Of a stretch of DNA of 43,318 nt, positions 1-7,539 are shown piece after piece; position 1 is the stretch's first letter, and every line of letters starts with the position of its first letter. The DNA comes from Candidatus Iainarchaeum sp. Lineage in GTDB: Archaea > Iainarchaeota > Iainarchaeia > Iainarchaeales > GCA-2688035. The notes beneath the pieces are model-generated. The model saw only the letters and a program-made list of their open reading frames with translations. It did not search any database and was not told the DNA's origin. The DNA lies in the NCBI GenBank assembly GCA_017610175.1, contig JAFCCO010000002.1, positions 1 to 43,318 on the forward strand, read 5' to 3'. The translations under genes and the position numbers were made by a program.

Positions 1-23
1 AGCCGGAGGGCGGGGCTTTGCTG

Positions 24-473
24 CTACAAGTATTTTTCCACAAACTTTTTGATGAGTTGTTTGGCTTCTTCTAATGTTTCGTATGGGCTGCACTCGAATG
101 GGGTTGTCACGAATTCCGATCCCTGTTTTCCTCGAATGTATGCTGAAACAAAATCAGCGCAACTTTTTTTGAAAAGACACAAAACAGGCTTGCCCAAGTG
201 GGCCATGTCGGTTATTTCGCCCCCTGTGCCCAGGCTGGGATTGCTTATTTCAAAAATCCCCACATCTGATTCCTTTAGCCAGTTATAATCACGGTCATGG
301 ATTTCCTCATTGGTCCGGGCCATCTCTTCTTTGACAATTCCTTCCTTCAGCTGATGCTTTGAAACCAGTTCGTGCCCAAGTTCTTCAATTGAGCCCCTCA
401 AGTTGAGCAGTTCCTCCCTGCTTGCCTGATTGTGCCCGCCCCTCATGGAGCAACCGAAAAAAACCTTTGCCAT
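24..473 (-). CDS. DNPH1/Rcl-like 2'-deoxynucleoside 5'-phosphate N-hydrolase (nucleoside deoxyribosyltransferase superfamily)
   Basis: A 149-residue protein of the nucleoside 2-deoxyribosyltransferase fold. It opens with FFGCSMRGG, matching the Gly-rich nucleotide loop of Rcl/DNPH1. It then shows DRDYNWLKESDVGIFEISNPSLGTGGEI, split here as DRDYNWL, SDVGIFE and NPSLGTGGEI, with the glutamate of GGEI in the place of the catalytic nucleophile, followed by KPVLCLF. Such enzymes cleave the glycosidic bond of deoxynucleoside monophosphates in the cytoplasm. I chose ATG 473 over the in-frame GTG at 479 because a TATA-like TTTATAAA at 498-505 lies about 25 bases upstream, which suggests a leaderless transcript. 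Exact substrate is not readable; a plain deoxyribosyltransferase is the alternative. Confidence 0.72.
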   Translation of the reverse strand: MAKVFFGCSMRGGHNQASREELLNLRGSIEELGHELVSKHQLKEGIVKEEMARTNEEIHDRDYNWLKESDVGIFEISNPSLGTGGEITDMAHLGKPVLCLFKKSCADFVSAYIRGKQGSEFVTTPFECSPYETLEEAKQLIKKFVEKYL

Positions 474-529
474 AGACACTGATTTTACACGCTCCAGTTT
501 ATAAATATTTTTTTAAGATGGTTTAACAT

Positions 530-826
530 TTATTTCTCAGGCAGAGTCTCAAGCGTTTCCCGCATTGCTTCCCTATATTGGTCAAAGGCTTTTCTTCCTG
601 CTTCGGTGAGGGAAAGCATTGTCCGCGGCTTTCTTCCCACAAACTCTTTTTTGACTGAAATATAGCCCGCCTTCTCAAGCTTGGTCATGTGTGAGGAGAG
701 GTTGCCGAAGCTTAAGTCTGTTTGGCTCATTACAAAGAGGAAGTCTGCGCTCTCGATTATGTAAAGCTGTGCCATTAGCCTGAAGCGCGCGGGCTCGTGG
801 ATGAGCCTGTCAATTTCCACTGCCAA
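530..826 (-). CDS. Winged-helix transcriptional regulator (HTH_34/MarR-like)
   Basis: A 98-residue winged-helix DNA-binding protein, typical of the small archaeal HTH_34 family. An N-terminal helix (EPARFRLMAQLY) leads into the recognition region DLSFGNLSSHMTKLEKAGYI, then a basic wing (VGRKPRTMLSLTEAGRKAF). The start is TTG, supported by AAAGGAGG eight bases upstream. It is the last gene of a three-gene operon with two membrane proteins; the stop of the previous gene is only three bases away. The palindrome beside the operon promoter (1634-1650) is the natural candidate for its binding site, so autoregulation is likely but inferred. Confidence 0.8.
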   Translation of the reverse strand: MAVEIDRLIHEPARFRLMAQLYIIESADFLFVMSQTDLSFGNLSSHMTKLEKAGYISVKKEFVGRKPRTMLSLTEAGRKAFDQYREAMRETLETLPEK

Positions 827-829
827 GCG

Positions 830-1462
830 TTATGCCTCCTTTTCCGGTAAAGGGTATTTCTTCATGAACTTGCTCAGGCGAATCAGGCTGTAGGCAATGA
901 TTACTGTTGCGGGCACTGTGAAAGTAATTACGTCTGCTGCCGGAGCCTCCAAAATCTTGTCCAGAACCTCAACCAAGGGAATCTGGATTCCGATTAGTGC
1001 CCCGTAAATGTAGAAGCGACGGTATCCGAGAACGTAGGCAATTGCTGCCATGATTAATGCAACCATTGCTCCGATTCCAAGCGGTAATGCTAGTCTGCCA
1101 AGCAATTCCTTAAATTCAGGGGGAATCCAACCTAAAACAATTCCTACAATGAGAAGGGCTTGCACTGCGACAATTGCCGCAATGACCAGTCCAATCTTTG
1201 CCCTCTTGCGCTGGCGCTCCCTGCTAAACTTCACGACGCCTATTCTGGGGGTTGTTATAAAATGGCGTCCTGCAAAGAACGCGATAAGTGCGAGTCCTGG
1301 GAAGACAAGGGAGCGCCAGGGGGAACCAAGGAAATTGGTGAACCAGCCAAGGCCCATCCCAAAAATAAGGATTCCAATCTCCAAATCAATTAGGCCGTCC
1401 TCTGTTGCCGTTGCAAGAAAGGTTTTCTTCTCAAGCTTTTTCAAATCAACGTTCTGTTCCAT
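830..1462 (-). CDS. Multi-pass membrane protein of unknown function
   Basis: A 210-residue protein with about five hydrophobic segments: near residues 25-45, 50-67, 88-112, 125-160 and 178-195. Basic stretches between them (for example RERQRKRAK) suggest cytoplasmic loops. I do not recognise the family. It lies between a 35-residue single-span protein, whose TGA directly abuts its ATG, and the winged-helix regulator. This layout is common for archaeal regulator/membrane-protein pairs that respond to envelope or nutrient state. No catalytic motif is visible. Confidence 0.75.
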   Translation of the reverse strand: MEQNVDLKKLEKKTFLATATEDGLIDLEIGILIFGMGLGWFTNFLGSPWRSLVFPGLALIAFFAGRHFITTPRIGVVKFSRERQRKRAKIGLVIAAIVAVQALLIVGIVLGWIPPEFKELLGRLALPLGIGAMVALIMAAIAYVLGYRRFYIYGALIGIQIPLVEVLDKILEAPAADVITFTVPATVIIAYSLIRLSKFMKKYPLPEKEA

Positions 1463-1570
1463 TCAAACACCCGTGCCCGGCAGGGTAATAATTTCCTGGC
1501 TTACAAGAAAAGCCCATGCAACCAATGCAAGCAAAACAATTGTTGCCGCAATCACATAAACCAAAATCAT
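1463..1570 (-). CDS. Small single-span membrane protein (35 aa)
   Basis: A 35-codon reading frame begins MILVYVIAATIVLLALVAWA (one continuous hydrophobic helix) and ends with a short polar tail QEIITLPGTGV. Its TGA at 1463-1465 abuts the ATG of the downstream membrane protein, as expected for translational coupling. It is the first gene after the TATA box and palindrome at 1624-1650. The ribosome-binding site is weak. Operon position and the clean single helix support it as a real micro-protein, perhaps a subunit of its neighbour. Confidence 0.55.
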   Translation of the reverse strand: MILVYVIAATIVLLALVAWAFLVSQEIITLPGTGV

Positions 1571-1623
1571 TTTTTTTCAACATCTCTGCGTTAACAAATT
1601 CTCTGCACCTATTATGCCCCAAC

Positions 1624-1650
1624 TAATATATATACTTTGCGTCGCAAAGT
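1624..1650 (-). promoter_or_regulatory. Promoter TATA box with adjoining 17-bp palindromic operator
   Basis: On the minus strand a TATA element (TATATATTA, 1624-1634) directly adjoins a perfect palindrome ACTTTGCG-A-CGCAAAGT at 1634-1650, on its upstream, TFB-binding side. A further partial half-site (CTTTGC) follows at 1652-1657. The nearest downstream genes are the 35-residue protein, the membrane protein and the winged-helix regulator. A dimeric winged-helix protein bound here would touch the TBP/TFB site, so repression or activation by the operon's own regulator is the likely use. Confidence 0.7.
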
Positions 1651-1785
1651 GCTTTGCAGTATTTGGTGCTGTTTTGCGTGCTTTTCCTGTTTTACTGCCC
1701 TGATTTGAGGGGGGTTTGCTTTCCTTTTTAAATGTTTCTTCGCAGAAGTTACTTTATTGAATTAATGATTTGAGTAGTGAAATTT

Positions 1786-2103
1786 ATGGCGAACAAGAAA
1801 GCAAGGGGAAAAAGATCCAACACAAGGAGAAAGTTGAAGGGCGGAAAGAGACAGTCTGTTTCACAGCTTGTTAGAACCTTTGAGGAAAATGAAAGTGTGC
1901 AGATTCGCATTGACCCTAGCCACCACTCCGGAATGCCTGCCGCAAAGTTCCACGGTGTTTCAGGAAAGGTTTCGGCCAAGAGGGGAAAGGTTTACGAAGT
2001 TGCAGTTAAGGACAGAAAGGCTTCAAGAACACTTGTTGTTCACGCGGCCCACATGAAGAGTATGACTTTAGGGGCAAAAGAGGAAAAGAGTGAGGCATCA
2101 TGA
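1786..2103 (+). CDS. rpl21e: Large ribosomal subunit protein eL21
   Basis: A 105-residue basic protein with the eL21 core: RGKRSNTRRKL at the N-terminus, VQIRIDPSHHSGMPAAKFHG, then SGKVSAKRGKVYEVAV. It binds 23S rRNA in the large subunit and is found only in archaea and eukaryotes. I chose ATG 1786 over the in-frame GTG at 1777 because MANKKARG is the normal family start and TAGTGA lies just upstream. A TTTTTAAA box at about 1726-1733 is a fitting promoter. It overlaps rpoF by four bases (ATGA) and opens the conserved eL21-rpoF-DUF655-ksgA cluster. Confidence 0.95.
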   Translation: MANKKARGKRSNTRRKLKGGKRQSVSQLVRTFEENESVQIRIDPSHHSGMPAAKFHGVSGKVSAKRGKVYEVAVKDRKASRTLVVHAAHMKSMTLGAKEEKSEAS

Positions 2104-2438
2104 TTGGACAAGGTTTGGTTGAGGAAAAGCCAATTACCCTTTCAGAGGTAAAGGTTCTTCTCGCCGCAAAGAAAAAGGACTCAGAGCTCAACTACGAGCA
2201 GGACATTGCAATTAAATACGCAAAGAAGTTTTCAAAACTTACACCAAAGGAAACAGAGAAAGCAAAGGCAGATCTTTCAGCTATAGAATCCTTGAATGAG
2301 GAGACAGTCGTTAAGATCATTGACATTCTGCCGACAAAAAAGGAGGTCCTTGACTTGATTGTTGCAAAAAGCTCACCTGTAATACCTGAAGAGGATCTTG
2401 CAAAGGTTCTTGAGATTACTAAAAAGTACTCCAAGTAA
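2100..2438 (+). CDS. rpoF: DNA-directed RNA polymerase subunit Rpo4 (RpoF/Rpb4)
   Basis: A 112-residue helical protein with the Rpb4/RpoF pattern: EEKPITLSEVKVLL near the N-terminus and the HRDC-like C-terminal half ESLNEETVVKIIDILPTKKEVLDL. Rpo4 pairs with Rpo7 to form the polymerase stalk. Its start overlaps the eL21 stop (ATGA), and DUF655 and ksgA follow, which is a long-conserved archaeal gene order and supports the call independently of the sequence. Confidence 0.93.
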   Translation: MIGQGLVEEKPITLSEVKVLLAAKKKDSELNYEQDIAIKYAKKFSKLTPKETEKAKADLSAIESLNEETVVKIIDILPTKKEVLDLIVAKSSPVIPEEDLAKVLEITKKYSK

Positions 2439-2474
2439 CTTTTTGAATAAAAAATTCAGCTAGGGGAGAATGCC

Positions 2475-3047
2475 GTGCCAAACGAAGACTACGCAATAGT
2501 ACTAGATTACCTTCCCAAGGGCAAGCCGGGCGCTTTCAAGCCCGAGCCGGTTGCACAAATCATTGGCACAGAATTCTTTAGTCTTCTGGAAGTTGTTCCA
2601 AAGGCCCCGCTTAAGATTGCAACAAAGGTGTATGTGGGAAAGGACGAAAGGGCTGAAATTGATTACATTAAAAGAAGAGTACCGTTCAAGGACCTTACAA
2701 CTACCGCGGTTTCAGAGCTTGACAATGCGATTGAAAAAATAATTGACGAGAAAAAGGACCAGTTCCTTGAATTCTTCAACAAGTCAGGCCCAATCACAAT
2801 CAAAAGGCACCAGCTTGAGCTTCTTCCGGGCTTTGGAAAGAAACACGTTCTTGACCTGCTAAAAGAGCGGGAGAAAACGCCATTTGACTCATTTGAGGAC
2901 ATTGCGGCAAGAGTTAAGCTTGTTCCAAACCCACTCAACAGCCTTGTAAAGCGTGTAATGGAAGAGCTTCAGGAAGATGACATAAAGCACTATATTTTTG
3001 CAAGGCCCCCCGCAAGGCCACGCTTCGGCGGCGGCAGAAGGCCTTAA
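2475..3047 (+). CDS. DUF655 protein with helix-hairpin-helix motif
   Basis: A 190-residue member of the archaeal DUF655 family: YAIVLDYLPKGKPG at the start, an OB-like first half, then a helix-hairpin-helix LELLPGFGKKHVLDLLKEREK at about residues 114-134, quoted here in parts (LELLPGFG, KKHVLDLL). The tail is Arg/Gly/Pro-rich (ARPPARPRFGGGRRP). A nucleic-acid-binding role is expected from the HhH and basic tail; the biological role is unknown. GTG start at 2475 with GGGGAGA upstream. It always sits near rpoF and ksgA in archaea, which hints at a ribosome or rRNA function. Confidence 0.85.
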   Translation: MPNEDYAIVLDYLPKGKPGAFKPEPVAQIIGTEFFSLLEVVPKAPLKIATKVYVGKDERAEIDYIKRRVPFKDLTTTAVSELDNAIEKIIDEKKDQFLEFFNKSGPITIKRHQLELLPGFGKKHVLDLLKEREKTPFDSFEDIAARVKLVPNPLNSLVKRVMEELQEDDIKHYIFARPPARPRFGGGRRP

Positions 3048-3072
3048 ATAATCTTTTTACAGGCGCTTTTCT

Positions 3073-3897
3073 ATGGACTTATTTGTAGAGCTAAACGAAC
3101 TAATGGTAAAGTACAGGTTTCGCCCGAACAAGAAAATGGGACAGAACTTTATCATCGAATTTCCTGTGCTTGAAAAAATGATTGAAGAGGCAGATCTCTC
3201 CGAAAAGGACGTTGTTCTGGAAATTGGTGCCGGAGCGGGATTCCTCACAAGGGAGCTGCAGAAAAAATGCACGGTTAAAGCAATTGAGCTTGACGACACA
3301 TTGTTCAATCTTCTTGAATCAGAACTTCCAAAAAAAAACATTGAGCTTTTTCATGGGGATTTCCTGGATTTGGATGTTGGTGAATTCAACAAGGTTGTTT
3401 CACTTCCCCCCTACACAATTTCCTCCGCAATAATTGGTTCCCTCTTTAAATCAAAGCCGAAACTTTGCGTGCTTGTGCTGCAGCGCGAGTTTGCCGAAAA
3501 GCTTGAAGCGGAAGCCGGCTTTATGGAATACAATGCAATAAGCGTGCTCACCCAGTACAGATTCCGGGTAAAAATTGTTTCAAGGGTCATGTCCTCAAGT
3601 TTTTTCCCGCGCCCGAATACGGATTCGGCAATTGTTAAGCTTACGCGCTGGGAAGAAAACGGTGTTGCGGTCAATGAAGCGGTTTTCAGGGACTTCATCA
3701 AATCTGTTTTCAGGTTCCAGAACAAGAGCCTGCTTAACGCGGTTAAAAACAGCCTGCAGTTCCTAAATGAGTCCTTCCCTGAAAAGGAAAGGGTTTTGAA
3801 ATTGCTTGACGGGCACGAGCTTGCCAATGAAAAGGTTACCCAGCTTTCGTGCAAGGAGCTTGTTAAAGTTTTCAACAGGCTGATGGAAAAGAAGTAA
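3073..3897 (+). CDS. ksgA: KsgA/Dim1 rRNA small-subunit N6-dimethyladenosine transferase
   Basis: A 274-residue SAM-dependent enzyme that dimethylates two adjacent adenosines in the 3' terminal hairpin of 16S rRNA. The family signature KKMGQNF starts at about residue 19; SAM motif I is LEIGAGAGFLT, followed by AIELD and GDFLDLD. The motif IV tetrad is unusual: residues 110-114 read SLPPY where NLPY or NIPY is normal. FFPRPNTDSAIVKL and the C-terminal helical domain are intact. A TTAAATAA box about 25 bases before the ATG suggests a leaderless mRNA. Its stop abuts the stop of the convergent AMP phosphorylase gene with no gap. Confidence 0.92.
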   Translation: MDLFVELNELMVKYRFRPNKKMGQNFIIEFPVLEKMIEEADLSEKDVVLEIGAGAGFLTRELQKKCTVKAIELDDTLFNLLESELPKKNIELFHGDFLDLDVGEFNKVVSLPPYTISSAIIGSLFKSKPKLCVLVLQREFAEKLEAEAGFMEYNAISVLTQYRFRVKIVSRVMSSSFFPRPNTDSAIVKLTRWEENGVAVNEAVFRDFIKSVFRFQNKSLLNAVKNSLQFLNESFPEKERVLKLLDGHELANEKVTQLSCKELVKVFNRLMEKK

Positions 3898-5418
3898 TTA
3901 AACGAATTTTTTGAGAATTACTTTCTCCAAATCAACTATTCCACCCTTCTTTGCAAACGCAACCGCAAGGCTCATTTTTCTCTTGTTTTCGGCGTGAATT
4001 TCAAACAAGACCTGGCCCTTCTTTACTTCGTCACCCTCTTCAATATGCAAAAGCACGCCTGCTTTTTTGTCTGAGGGGGCACCGGCTGTTCTTGCAACAA
4101 GAGCACACTGCCTTACATTTATCTTGCTTATTTCTCCTGTCTGCGTTGCCTTAATAACTTTCTTAAGCGGAGCTTCCTCAACGCCTTCGCTTTCGCTAAT
4201 CTTTGCTCCCTGTGCCTTGATTATTTGCTTCATTTTCTCAAGCGCCTTTCCCGATGCAAGGATTTCCTTTGCAAGGCCTGTTCCCCTCCCCTTCTTTGCC
4301 TCTCCAAGCATTTCAAAGAGAACTCCTGCAAGCTCACAGCTTTTTTGGGCAAGGTTGTCAAAAACCTTTCCCTCAAGAATTTCCAGCACAAGTTTTGCCT
4401 CTAATGCGGGCCCGAATGCCCGCCCCGACGGTTCTGTCCCGTCTGTTAAAACGGCCTCAACTTTCATTCCAAGCTCTTTTCCGACGGCAATAAACTTTTT
4501 TGCCATGCTTTCCGCCCGCTCAATGCTCTGGATTTTTACGTCCGGACCGATTGGCATGTCGATAACAACGTATTTTGCGTTTGCGCTCGCTTTCTTTGCC
4601 ATCACGCTTGCAATAATCTGGCCCGGCGGGTCAAGTGCGAACGGATGCTCTATTTTGATTATTTTGTCGTCTACAGGCGCAAGGTCCAGGGCTCCACCCC
4701 ATGCAATTACCCCGCCTGTTTTTTCTGTAATGTTAACTATTTGTTTTGATGAAAGTGAAACGTTTGCAAGAACCTCCATGGAATCAGCAGTTCCTGCCGA
4801 TGAAGTTATGCTTCTGCTGCTGGTTTTTGGAATGTAGTATCCTGCGGCGGCAATTATTGGAACAACAATCATTGTTGCCCGGCCGTTTGTTCCGCCAATG
4901 CAGTGCTTGTCAAGGATTGGTTTCTTTTTGAACTGAAGCCTTTTTCCTCCACCCGTAAGTGCTTTGGTCATTGCCACAGTTTCTTCAAGCGTAAAGCCGT
5001 GAATGTAGACAGCGCTTACAAATCCTGCCGCCTCAATTTCACTCAGCTTATTTTCATGCAGGTCCTGCACGATTGCAATTATTTCGTCCTCGTTAAGTGG
5101 ATGCCCGTCCAGTTTTTTTTTGATGAAGTGCACGCTTTCAGGGGGGGGAACAGGGTGAACCCTGATTTTTTCTCCGCTCTTAATCTTTAACCTTTTCTGC
5201 ACGTCGAGGAACATTCCAACTGTTCCTTCCCGCACCATTGTTGTTGTTGTGTCAACAACGCACACAACTTTTCTTTTGGTGCGCGGGCATGAAAGCTCAA
5301 TTCTGTCCAACGGAAGCAGGCCAAATTCTTTTGCGTCAACAGTGTTTATTATTGCGACAAGTTTGTCTGCCTCGATGTCAATCGGTTTTGCTTTCATCTC
5401 TTTTACATATTTTTCCAT
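3898..5418 (-). CDS. deoA: AMP phosphorylase (archaeal thymidine phosphorylase family)
   Basis: A 506-residue homologue of archaeal AMP phosphorylase, which converts NMP plus phosphate to base plus ribose 1,5-bisphosphate. The archaeal N-terminal extension is present (PLDRIEL), then DKHCIGGTNGRATMIVVP, the phosphate and nucleotide loop, and SITSSAGTADSMEVLA. The C-terminal swivelling domain includes GAPSDKKAGVLLHIEEGDEV. In other archaea this feeds ribose-bisphosphate isomerase and type III RubisCO; neither is in the window. ATG 5418 (MEKYVKEM) is preferred to an in-frame TTG upstream; ATG 5397 (MKAKPIDIE) is also possible. It is the last gene of the pyrE-pyrF-LOG block. Confidence 0.9.
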   Translation of the reverse strand: MEKYVKEMKAKPIDIEADKLVAIINTVDAKEFGLLPLDRIELSCPRTKRKVVCVVDTTTTMVREGTVGMFLDVQKRLKIKSGEKIRVHPVPPPESVHFIKKKLDGHPLNEDEIIAIVQDLHENKLSEIEAAGFVSAVYIHGFTLEETVAMTKALTGGGKRLQFKKKPILDKHCIGGTNGRATMIVVPIIAAAGYYIPKTSSRSITSSAGTADSMEVLANVSLSSKQIVNITEKTGGVIAWGGALDLAPVDDKIIKIEHPFALDPPGQIIASVMAKKASANAKYVVIDMPIGPDVKIQSIERAESMAKKFIAVGKELGMKVEAVLTDGTEPSGRAFGPALEAKLVLEILEGKVFDNLAQKSCELAGVLFEMLGEAKKGRGTGLAKEILASGKALEKMKQIIKAQGAKISESEGVEEAPLKKVIKATQTGEISKINVRQCALVARTAGAPSDKKAGVLLHIEEGDEVKKGQVLFEIHAENKRKMSLAVAFAKKGGIVDLEKVILKKFV

Positions 5419-5450
5419 TGCAATCAGTATGAAGAGAAACAAAGGCTTAT

Positions 5451-6005
5451 TTAATTCTTCTGGTCGCGAAGAACTGAAATTAGTTTTTTTACAAGTTCTG
5501 CAGGGTCTGAGTCGTAAACTATTGCCGTATCCATTTCGCCCTTCAAAACCTCGTTCTCCAGCTCTTTTACTCTGTCTGTGATTCCGCCGCTTCCCTTAAG
5601 CACCCCAATTGGCCTTTTGGTTGCGTAAGCGACCGAGAACTCGTTCATTGTTCCAATTCGCCCGTTAATCAGTATTACCGCATCACAGCTTTTTACAAGA
5701 ATTGTGTTGCGCCCCCCACCGAGCCCCATTGCGGTGTAGATTACCGCATCGCACGGTTCCACGGGATATTTGTATTTTTCAATTTGATCTTTTTCATTTT
5801 CGGCGGGGCTGACTCCAATAACAAGCCCTCCCGCTTTCTTTGCGGCTTTTGCGGCGGCAAGGGGAAATCCGATTGTCGCGCCGTAAAACATTATGCAATT
5901 GTTTTTAGCAATTGCATTTCCAATCTGCTCTGCTTTTTCAAGGAGTTCTTGGGAATGGTTGCCTGAAGCGGCTCCCATTACCCCAATTTTTAGTTTCCTT
6001 GCCAT
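5451..6005 (-). CDS. LOG-family/TIGR00725-like Rossmann-fold nucleotide-binding protein
   Basis: A 184-residue protein of the SLOG (LOG/DprA-like) superfamily. It begins KIGVMGAASGN, has YGATIGFPLAAAKAAKKAGG, GVSPAENE, then GGGRNTILV and INGRIGTMNEFSVAY. The last corresponds to the PGGxGTxxE motif of LOG phosphoribohydrolases, with the GT and E kept but the first glycines changed. That makes cytokinin-style nucleotide hydrolysis possible but unproven. The ATG is 5 bases past the pyrF stop, with GGAG upstream overlapping that stop. An in-frame extension of about 107 codons inside pyrF is rejected as antiframe noise. Context points to nucleotide metabolism. Confidence 0.78.
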   Translation of the reverse strand: MARKLKIGVMGAASGNHSQELLEKAEQIGNAIAKNNCIMFYGATIGFPLAAAKAAKKAGGLVIGVSPAENEKDQIEKYKYPVEPCDAVIYTAMGLGGGRNTILVKSCDAVILINGRIGTMNEFSVAYATKRPIGVLKGSGGITDRVKELENEVLKGEMDTAIVYDSDPAELVKKLISVLRDQKN

Positions 6006-6010
6006 TTTTT

Positions 6011-6868
6011 TTACTCCAGGGAGATTTCTTCGTTTAGCTGCCTGATTGCTTTTACGGCAGCCCCTGCAAAGTCGTCTGTGTCCTGTTTTTCGTATGCATA
6101 GTTTATGCCTGAGCTGGAGTTTATGCGGGCAAGTTTCAGGTTGTAGCTCGCTTCTTTCAGTGCGTTGCCAACGTCCTTTGCCGAACCGCCCTGTGCCCCG
6201 ACTCCCGGTATGAGAAGCGGGATTTGCTTTCCGCTTTCCACAAACAACTTTACTATTGCCTTGAGTTCGTCCATGGATGTCGCTCCAACAACGGCCCCAA
6301 CATTTCCCTCTGCGGCTTTTGACCACTTGATGATTGCTTCGCTTACAATCTGGTAGTTTTTCTTTCCCGCAACTTCAAGGTCCTGGAAGTCTTTTGCGCC
6401 AGGGTTTGAGGTTCTGTTCAAGATGTAAACTCCAAGGTCCTTTCCGACAGTTTCTTCGATGAACGGCATTACGCTGTCCGTTCCCATGTATGGCGCAAGG
6501 GTAACACAGTCCCCTTCCCAAAAAGAGAACACTTCCTTTGCATACGCCTTGGAGGTTTTTCCGATGTCCCCCCTTTTTGCGTCCACAATGAGTGGAATGC
6601 CTGCGCCCTTTACCTTTTCACACACTGCCTTGAATGCGCGAAGCCCTTCAAACCCGTACTGTGCATAAAATGCATAGTTTGGTTTTACCGCGCCCGGAAG
6701 AGTGTTCTCCGCCTTGCAGGCTTCGATTATGGCGTCGTAGAACTTTGTTATTTTTTCCTCAACGCTTCCCTCTGTTATTGGGATTCTGTCAAGCACAGGG
6801 TCTGCTCCCATGCAGACAATGGACTTTGTTTCGTCCGCTTTCCTTATCATCAGTTCTGCATAGCTCAT
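6011..6868 (-). CDS. pyrF: Orotidine 5'-phosphate decarboxylase, type 2
   Basis: A 285-residue enzyme that makes UMP from OMP, the last step of pyrimidine synthesis. It carries the type 2 signature DAKRGDIGKTSKAYA, with the Lys and Asp of the active site. CMGADPVLDRIP at the N-terminus, GAVVGATSMDEL and LLIPGVGAQGG further on are also type 2 features. Length fits type 2 (about 270-290) rather than the 210-230 residues of the usual archaeal type 1. The ATG overlaps the pyrE stop by one base (TAATG). Confidence 0.9.
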   Translation of the reverse strand: MSYAELMIRKADETKSIVCMGADPVLDRIPITEGSVEEKITKFYDAIIEACKAENTLPGAVKPNYAFYAQYGFEGLRAFKAVCEKVKGAGIPLIVDAKRGDIGKTSKAYAKEVFSFWEGDCVTLAPYMGTDSVMPFIEETVGKDLGVYILNRTSNPGAKDFQDLEVAGKKNYQIVSEAIIKWSKAAEGNVGAVVGATSMDELKAIVKLFVESGKQIPLLIPGVGAQGGSAKDVGNALKEASYNLKLARINSSSGINYAYEKQDTDDFAGAAVKAIRQLNEEISLE

Positions 6869-7485
6869 TATTTCCCCTCATTCCATTTTTCTGGGTTTTT
6901 AAAGTATGCGTTAACCTGGTTGAACTGCTCTTCCGAAATTTTTCCGTTTTTCTTGAGTGTTTCAAGAAGTTCGCTTACTTTGAGAACCGAGTGAAGCGTG
7001 TAGCCCTTTTCTGCAAGTTCCTTTGTTCCACCCTGTTCCCTGTCTACGAGGACAATGAGGTCTTTTACTTTGAGTCCCGCTTCTTCAAGCGGTGCGATTG
7101 CCTCAAACTTGCTTCCGCCGGTTGTTATCAGGTCGTCGTATACAATGATTGTTTCGCCTTCCTTAAATATTCCTTCAATTGATTTCTTTGTTCCGTATCC
7201 CTTCTGCTCTTTTCTTGGGTAAATCATTGGGTAGTTTGCCTGCAGGCTTACAGCTGTTGCGATTGGAATTGCAGCATATGGGATTCCTGCAATCCTGTCA
7301 AAGTGCAGTGGCTTTGTTATCTTAATTAGTTCCCCTGCAACGTTCCTGAGAACGTTTGGGTATGAAACAAGCACCCTTAGGTCTATGTATATCGGGCTCT
7401 TGAGTCCGCTTTTGAGTGTAAACTCACCGAATTTTACTGCCCCTATGTCAAACAGTTCGTTGCATAGTGTTTCTTTTGAATCCAT
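6868..7485 (-). CDS. pyrE: Orotate phosphoribosyltransferase
   Basis: A 205-residue type I phosphoribosyltransferase joining orotate and PRPP to give OMP. The PRPP loop is [17 protein letters not shown], and the flexible catalytic loop holds [33 protein letters not shown] is the standard N-terminal hood. A C-terminal helix of about 25 residues after the core makes it slightly longer than most archaeal forms. GGGGATGGAGAAAA precedes the ATG, and a TATA-like AATATAAG at about 7531-7538 could start this second pyrimidine block. pyrF, the LOG protein and AMP phosphorylase follow on the same transcript. Confidence 0.92.
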   Translation of the reverse strand: MDSKETLCNELFDIGAVKFGEFTLKSGLKSPIYIDLRVLVSYPNVLRNVAGELIKITKPLHFDRIAGIPYAAIPIATAVSLQANYPMIYPRKEQKGYGTKKSIEGIFKEGETIIVYDDLITTGGSKFEAIAPLEEAGLKVKDLIVLVDREQGGTKELAEKGYTLHSVLKVSELLETLKKNGKISEEQFNQVNAYFKNPEKWNEGK

Positions 7486-7539
7486 TTTTCTCCATCCCCC
7501 TGTTTTTTTATTATTGAAAGAAAAATTGTTCTTATATTG

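Noticed and set aside
3400..3414. A frameshift in ksgA at the run of six C bases
   Set aside because: The reading frame is correct on both sides of the run, so a single-base error is unlikely; the odd motif is more likely real.
4067..4837. A 256-codon plus-strand frame
   Set aside because: It is antisense to AMP phosphorylase, with no family motif.
6006..6326. A longer start for the LOG-family protein
   Set aside because: It would add 107 residues of unusual composition inside pyrF. ATG 6005 has its own GGAG site and gives the normal family length.
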